Shown: positions 59,088 through 64,000 of the stretch, one piece after another | How positions within the stretch are numbered: position 1 is the first letter of the stretch | How the letters are laid out: every line of letters begins with the position of its first letter | The notes under the pieces: generated by a model | What the model was told of the DNA's origin: nothing | The model's database searches: none | What the model saw: the letters and a program-made list of their open reading frames with translations, nothing else | Source: Loripinus fragilis | Lineage: Eukaryota > Mollusca > Bivalvia > Lucinida > Lucinidae | Direction: 5' to 3' | DNA length: 64,000 nucleotides | Assembly (NCBI GenBank): GCA_964019695.1 | Contig: OZ026525.1 | Span: forward strand, 68,865,753 to 68,929,752 | Made by a program: the position numbers and the translations under genes

Positions 59088-59310
59088 TCATGTAAATCTT
59101 CACAGAGATAGAAATACAATAATATTTCCAATTTTTAACTTTTGACCCCTTAATATACACAATGGATCATTCTGACTTTTATTGTATCTATCCTTATGGG
59201 AAATTCCATTGGTCATAATAGGGTTAAAAACAAACCCGACAAGTACCATTATCTCATAGACAAGCCCTTGTCGTTTTGGCTCCTCTTGTTTGAAACTGGA
59301 ACAGAGAACG

Positions 59311-59513
59311 TCATAATCACACCGGGTAGGCGGCAATCGAAAACATTGATAATATCGACGAACGTAGATTAAAAATCGTAAGAAATAGGGTTTCCGATTG
59401 CCATTTGTCGCCCGACTGGCGACGAATGGCAATCGAAAACGCTGTTTCTAGTGATTCTTGATCCGCTGTCGTCGATTAATAAATTGTTTTCGATTGCCGC
59501 CTATTCGGTGTGA
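59311..59513. mobile_element. ~200-bp MITE
   Basis: ATCACACCGGGTAGGCGGCA (59311) pairs with GCCGCCTATTCGGTGTGAT (59495-59513); arms include ATCGAAAAC. Inner hairpin CCGATTGCCATTTGTCGCC / GGCGACGAATGGCAATCG at 59393-59438. Confidence 0.8.
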
Positions 59514-59686
59514 TAAGTTTGCCTCGACACGAGAAAACCTGTCTTTGGGGTTTCCCACAAGTAAGACTCGAACTAGTCTGGTCTGACTATTGTAATTTTA
59601 AAAGTTGCAAGTTTTTAGCCATTCTATTTTCCAGACCACGAATAATAATAAATGTGCTGATCTGCTTATTTGTAATTCGCTTGCAG

Positions 59687-59991
59687 CCAAATCATTTTTT
59701 TCTCGACTCAGCCCACATAAAATTTGTTTCCGAGGATAAATCGAAAACAGTGTCTTTGCCTAATGTGGTTACGTACGAAACTGATTGTCAGGAGTGTTCA
59801 GACCCCAGCTGCCCTGATGAATTCCAAAGAATCTGGTTGTCAGGAGTGTTCAGACCCCAGCTGTTCTGATGAAGTCCAAAGAATCTGGTTGTCAGGAGTG
59901 TTCAGACCCCAGCTGTCCTGATGAAGTCCAAAGAATCTGGTTGTCAGGAGTGTTCAGACCCCAGCTGTCCTGATGAAGTCCAAAGAAACTG
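59687..59991 (+). CDS. Exon-like segment of an unknown gene, carrying a 52-bp tandem repeat
   Basis: CTTGCAG (59680-59686) precedes an open stretch reading FLDSAHIKFVSEDKSKTVSL, then NVVTYETDCQECSDPSCPDE; GTAATT follows at 59992. The codon content looks protein-like and the Cys pairs suggest a secreted or extracellular domain (inference). From 59781 a 52-bp unit is repeated four times. As 52 is not a multiple of three, the frame shifts at each copy and the original frame hits a stop in the second. Either the exon is broken or the first copy is the only coding one. No family recognised. Confidence 0.35.
59781..59988. repeat. 52-bp tandem repeat, four copies
   Basis: CTGGTTGTCAGGAGTGTTCA starts units at 59781, 59833, 59885 and 59937 with very few differences. 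It lies inside the exon-like segment and changes its frame at each unit. Confidence 0.95.
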
Positions 59992-60061
59992 GTAATTTAA
60001 ACTTTTCAAATCTAATAACCCTTAACCCTCAACCTAACCCTAATGTTCTATTAAGAATTGA

Positions 60062-60175
60062 AAGATATTTTTCTGCGGTTCACTGAGGTATGTTTGTCAG
60101 GAAAATTACATCTAATTTTAGATGTAATTTAAACGACAATTCATACCTCAGGTAAACGCAGAAAAACAAATTTCA
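60062..60175. mobile_element. Short foldback element
   Basis: TTTTTCTGCGGTTCACTGAG (60067) pairs imperfectly with CTCAGGTAAACGCAGAAAAA; apex TTACATCTAATTTTAGATGTAA. Confidence 0.75.
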
Positions 60176-60739
60176 TTTCTAAAAATTACAACTTCTTTCG
60201 TAATTCTTTCTCCTAGGTATTTTTCAAATTATGTTTTCCTTTAAATTTTCCAGTTAATAAAGTTTCGCGCATTTGTATAACGTTTCGCGCATTTAGACTA
60301 TGATCTGTGCTTTTCCACCTTAAAATATCTGTAAAAAGTGAAAATAGTTGCTGACTGTCCATTTCTCTTCATGGAAGCATTGCACAGTATCACAAAAGAA
60401 GTTCTGTCGTGAATGGCCCCGCCCCTGGGTTCATTGAAAAATTAAATACAGGAAAATATCAGATAACCGTTGTTGATCAATCAGATTGACGGATCTCAAT
60501 AAATGTTATGGCAGTTGTAATTGTATTGGAATGATGTATCATTTATATAGAGAAGCTGATTACCCCTCCAACAAGATGCTTCAAAACCGACACCCCCGCC
60601 GACATCTCATCTGGGTCTTCAATGACAGTGGCGGTTACACATAGTGCATTATTATACACGATTTTTTTTTTAGAAAAACGACTAGATATTAATTTCGTAC
60701 CGAAGTCTGCCCGTCTGTCTGTCCGTCCATGAGTGCGCC

Positions 60740-61250
60740 CGTCCGTCCGTCACGTTACTTGTAAATGTATTTCCTTCTAAATCATTAGACGTAGCAACTT
60801 TAACGTTACACCTGATGTAGAGGGTACTAGGCAAGATTTTGTGTGACCCAAGGTCAAGGTCAATGATCCAATGTATTTTCTTGTAAATGCATCTGTTAAA
60901 CCGTTAGACATAGCAGCTTCAAACTGCAGTTGCATTGGTCACATGATGTAGAGGGTATTGAACAACATTTCGTGTGCCCTTGGCCAAAGATCAAGGCCAA
61001 ATAATGTATTAATTTTTCTTGTAAATGGTTTGACGTAATAACTTCAAAACTTGGCAGATGCATAGATCACTTAATGAAGAAGGTACTGGGCTTGATCCCA
61101 ATGTCAAGCTCAAGTACTGTATGTTCTTGTAAATGCATCGACTAACGTAGCAACTTCAAACTTTGCAGGTGCATAGGTCACATGATGTAGAGGGTACTGG
61201 GCAACTTTTCATGTGCCCTGGATGCAGAGATCAAGGTTTACATTTGGCAA
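60740..61250. repeat. ~120-130-bp tandem array with AGGTCA sites
   Basis: Four or five diverged units share GTAGCAACTTCAAAC, GTCACATGATGTAGAGGGTA and TTCTTGTAAATGCATC. CAAGGTCAAGGTCAATG at 60852 contains two abutting AGGTCA half-sites. A (GTCTGTCC)n-like lead-in sits at 60710-60755. No coding content. Confidence 0.75.
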
Positions 61251-61350
61251 TGGGTACTAGAAACAGCTGCAAGAACCCGTGATTCAAAATGTATCTAACA
61301 ACTCTGTTTAATTTAACTTTTTCCAACTAGTGCCGTCTGCTGATAAACTT

Positions 61351-61411
61351 TGCAAACAACTTGGATCCAGATAAGACCCGACAAAACCTGAACTGGATCT
61401 AAACTGTTTGG
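61351..61411. repeat. AAACAGT hairpin, copy o (decayed)
   Basis: TGCAAACAACTTGGATCCAG opens and TGGATCTAAACTGTTTGGCA closes; apical pairing is poor. Confidence 0.55.
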
Positions 61412-61554
61412 CACTCAAAGATTTTTTCTAAAAAAGTTGAGTTTAGAAAAATCAGCAGACGACAAGAAAGCATGCAAAATTACTCAGTAGGCAAAGCGAC
61501 AAAGGGATGACAACATGTTACAAACCGTATTAGTGTTTGCGTGATTTTTTTCAG

Positions 61555-61664
61555 ATATCAATCATCGCCAGTTTGCATTTTGCAATTCCCTGCTCTGCAT
61601 GCGATCATAGCCGCTATCTGATGGACCATAGACTGAGATGTGCCAGAAGTTGGATGTTGTTTAG
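61555..61664 (+). pseudogene. Exon-like segment, first of two copies, with a 14-bp insertion
   Basis: It follows GATTTTTTTCAG and is followed by GTAGTT. Apart from a 14-bp insertion after CGCCAGT it matches the segment at 62818-62913. The shared part encodes CSACDHSRYLMDHRLRC followed by SWMLFR. The insertion moves the first third into a different frame, so this copy is probably non-functional. Only ~15 bp of flank is shared on each side. Confidence 0.45.
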
Positions 61665-61721
61665 GTAGTTTAAATTTAACCCTTTGAGGACCGGAAATCC
61701 CTAAAGGGAACCGGTACTATG

Positions 61722-61788
61722 TCAAACAGTGAAGACCCAGATGAAATGCCGCATGTTGCGGCATTTCAACAGGGTCTGCGCTGTTTGC
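61722..61788. repeat. AAACAGT hairpin, copy n
   Basis: TCAAACAGTGAAGACCCAGA opens, CAGGGTCTGCGCTGTTTGC closes; apical ATGCCGCATGTTGCGGCAT. Confidence 0.85.
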
Positions 61789-62057
61789 TTATCAATCTTC
61801 AGAGAAATAAATTTATCATTTTCATAAACCCTCAATTTATACATTGGACCGTCATGACCTAACTGTATTATTTTTTGGATAATTCCATTGGTCTTAAAAG
61901 GGTTAAGGATCAAACACCGCCCTTTGAACATTCTAAAAATCAACAGTGTAAGCCAAGATTTTAGACTTTCTCAAAATCCGTACATCGTGGCTCAACTTGA
62001 GGTTTTCTTTAGCTCTGACTATGGGTGGGTCATAGCCCTTTTTGTTTCTCCAAAGTA

Positions 62058-62361
62058 CAGTAAAACATCGAAAAATCGAACGTCGGTGTTTGGAAATACT
62101 CGCTATTTCGAAAGAAACTGGGATACAGTGGATTCAGAGAATAGGACCAATTCATGATATATTATCTGTCTTTAATAATAAACATATGTTTTGGGTGTGC
62201 AAAAGAAACGTCTCCTTGAGACGTTTCTTTTATGCACCCAAAACATATGTTTGATAGGAAAAAACTGATAAAGACATTTTGCGCTTATATATTTTATGCC
62301 TTTCCTATAAATCGAGATAAACCTCTAGTCCACTGGACTTCGAATTTACGAAATTTCACTG
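62058..62361. mobile_element. pogo-like MITE with nested hairpin
   Basis: CAGTAAAACATCGAAAAATC (62058) and GAATTTACGAAATTTCACTG (62342-62361) are diverged inverted ends of the CAGT(R)AAA-x-TCG type seen in pogo/Tigger relatives (from memory). The left end is preceded by TA; the right flank is AA, so the duplication is not clean. Inside, GTGCAAAAGAAACGTCTCC and GGAGACGTTTCTTTTATGCAC (62190-62240) form the hairpin of the TTCTTTTGAGCAC family. Confidence 0.5.
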
Positions 62362-62524
62362 AATGTTAATTTGATCACATTGTTTCTCTGTGATAAAGTC
62401 TTTTCTTACTTACTTACTTATGATGCATTGCATAATTTAGGAAGCCTGCTTGTGAGCTAATTGATTGTTCTCAAGAGGCCAAACGCTTACATGTCGTTTA
62501 ATAAGTATAAGATCAACCAACTTA

Positions 62525-62805
62525 ACGTCTAGTGCAGAGGTAAGGGTAATTGCATCTAGCATCACACAAATAGAGGAAAGGGCAATTGCATCTACCGTCA
62601 CACACATAGGACAGTGCAATTATTATGCGTCACACAAATTGGACATGGCAATTATATCTAGCGTCAGACAAATAGGAAATGACAATTGCATCTAGCGCCA
62701 CACAAATAGGACAGGGCAATTACATCTAGCGTCACACCAATAGGACAATGTAATTACATTTAGCGTCACACAAATAGGACATGGCAATTACATCAAGCGT
62801 CACAT
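62525..62805. repeat. ~34-bp tandem array, about 8 copies
   Basis: ATCTAGCGTCACACAAATAG followed by GACAGGGCAATTAC is the unit; copies vary by single bases and small gaps. It ends 10 bp before the acceptor of the exon-like segment at 62818. Opposite-strand frames are by-products. Confidence 0.85.
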
Positions 62806-62817
62806 GATTTTTTTCAG

Positions 62818-62913
62818 ATATCAGTCATCGCCAGTTCCGTGCTCTGCATGCGATCAAAGCCGCTATCTGATGGACCATAGACTGAGATGTGTCAGAAGAT
62901 GGGTGTTGTTTAG
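62818..62913 (+). CDS. Exon-like segment, second copy, unbroken
   Basis: GATTTTTTTCAG (62806-62817) and GTATGT (62914) give good splice signals around a 96-bp segment. Skipping one base, it reads SSPVPCSACDQSRYLMDHRL then RCVRRWVLFR without stops. The near-identical segment at 61555 carries a frame-changing insertion. Together with the Cys-rich segment at 59687 this may be part of one gene running off the right end of the window, but a direct 59687-to-62818 join would create a stop. Protein family not recognised. Confidence 0.4.
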
Positions 62914-63500
62914 GTATGTTTAAAGAACCAGCGTCTATAAGGCCTGTTTTAGGGCCACTATGAATTTCCTTCAAACTTTGTGCAATTAAACTAGTATGTC
63001 TAAGCTGTAATATCATGAAATATTGGATCAATAGATGCAGTTTTCTGAGTTGTATATTCATTTGAAGTGGGTGGGGTAATTCCACCCCAAACAGGGTTAT
63101 GCTACGAAAACGGCTATATTTTTATAACCATATGTAGCTGAGAGGCAGCCATTTCAGAATTATTTATGGGATAACAGATATAAAAACTGACACTTGTGAT
63201 ATTTTAAATATTAATAAATGATAAGTATATACTCACTTGAAAGTCATACCAAGTTTTTGTGTTTTTTCTTCTTTAACTTTACGAAAAACCACAACATCTT
63301 TCATGCTTGAAGCGATTCAATTGATGTTTACAGGTTACACAGTATATAAGAATGTAATTATAAAAGTATGAAGAATTGTTTCCATGGTGATTATTTTAAG
63401 AGTTATCTGCCTACAAAACCAGGGATTTGATTTTTTTTTCAATTTATTTTGTGTGGGTTTACATGCGTTGGAGATTTTAGATACATCATTGCTTTTAGGT
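62914..63500. other. No gene recognised
   Basis: AT-rich; no structure seen. Confidence 0.4.
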
Positions 63501-63529
63501 TACACAATGGTTGCTCATAGTGTGTAGAA

Positions 63530-64000
63530 TGGAACAAAGGTTTCACATGGCCAATATATGATCTGGTAGTCAAAGGTCAATGTCACTTATACTTAAAACT
63601 TGTCTACAGCTCAAAACGCGACCACCTTTCATTTTTTGACCTTGCATATTCATATTTGCTACAATAATTGCATATCATGTGAAGATTACAACAAAAGTCT
63701 CAGAATATGGATATGACCTTGAAATCAAGGGTCAAAGTCAAATATTCTTAAAATCTTTTACACAGCTCATAATAAAAATCCTCTTTCGTGCATTGATGAG
63801 GTGTGTTTATATTTAGCACAATAATTGCTTATAATGTGTTGATTTAAATGAAAGCTAAAGCTGGCTTGATATGACCTTGCGGTCAAAGGTCAAGCCACAC
63901 ATGCTTAAAGCCCGCCAATTGCTCTAAATGCAAAACGTTTGACAATGACCTTTGGATCATGACATAGCAGCGACCTGAAACCATTGATGGTATATACACA
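63530..64000. repeat. ~160-bp diverged tandem repeat with AGGTCA sites, runs off the end
   Basis: Three units share AAAGGTCAATGTCA/AAGGGTCAAAGTCA/AAAGGTCAAGCCA, then ACTTAAAA-type bases and CAATAATTGCATATCATGTG. AGGTCA or GGGTCA occurs in each. Confidence 0.65.

Overview
The window looks like nuclear DNA from a metazoan, most likely a bivalve mollusc. It is AT-rich, has a split gene with a 12.9 kb intron, contains non-LTR retrotransposon remains and tRNA-derived SINEs, and is very densely loaded with short inverted-repeat elements. Nothing bacterial or viral was seen. The species call is inference from repeat and gene style only.

The one convincing host gene is a beta-1,4-galactosyltransferase family gene on the + strand. 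Five exons are visible: 5509-5714, 18605-18795, 19724-19846, 20883-20987 and 22430-22589. Their splice phases agree and they encode almost the whole catalytic domain to the stop codon. The cytoplasmic tail, membrane anchor, stem and first part of the catalytic domain must be encoded further upstream, probably outside the window. A truncated copy of the fourth exon sits about 220 bp before the real one.

Layout. 1-5.4 kb: foldback elements, including one at 1.55-2.94 kb made of degenerate arrays with a 10-bp period. 5.5-22.6 kb: the glycosyltransferase gene. Its first intron holds a 2.2 kb foldback element nested in a TTAA-flanked MITE (8.5-11.0 kb), a 1.8 kb non-coding element (13.2-15.0 kb) and a decayed endonuclease/reverse-transcriptase LINE copy (15.8-18.5 kb). 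22.6-31.7 kb: MITEs, a 33-bp tandem array, a scrap of a second LINE type, and a decayed copy of a gene family that is multi-copy in invertebrates. 31.8-35.9 kb: a long reverse-transcriptase ORF (minus strand) bracketed by two inverted ~545-bp repeats. 36-39 kb: more hairpins and a second decayed copy of the same multi-copy family. 39.5-41.4 kb: a ~185-bp satellite. 41.4-47.6 kb: mostly unassigned DNA. 47.6-56.3 kb: SINEs, and a 3.75 kb element containing accgg-type arrays and a 2.1 kb palindrome. 56.3-64 kb: paired MITEs, a GATATC-rich tract, three exon-like segments of an unknown gene, and tandem arrays with AGGTCA half-sites.

Most short open frames are chance readings of repeats. The most interesting material is structural: a hairpin family whose apical stems differ from copy to copy yet stay self-complementary, foldback elements built from ~10-bp-period arrays, and the inverted-repeat-bracketed LINE.
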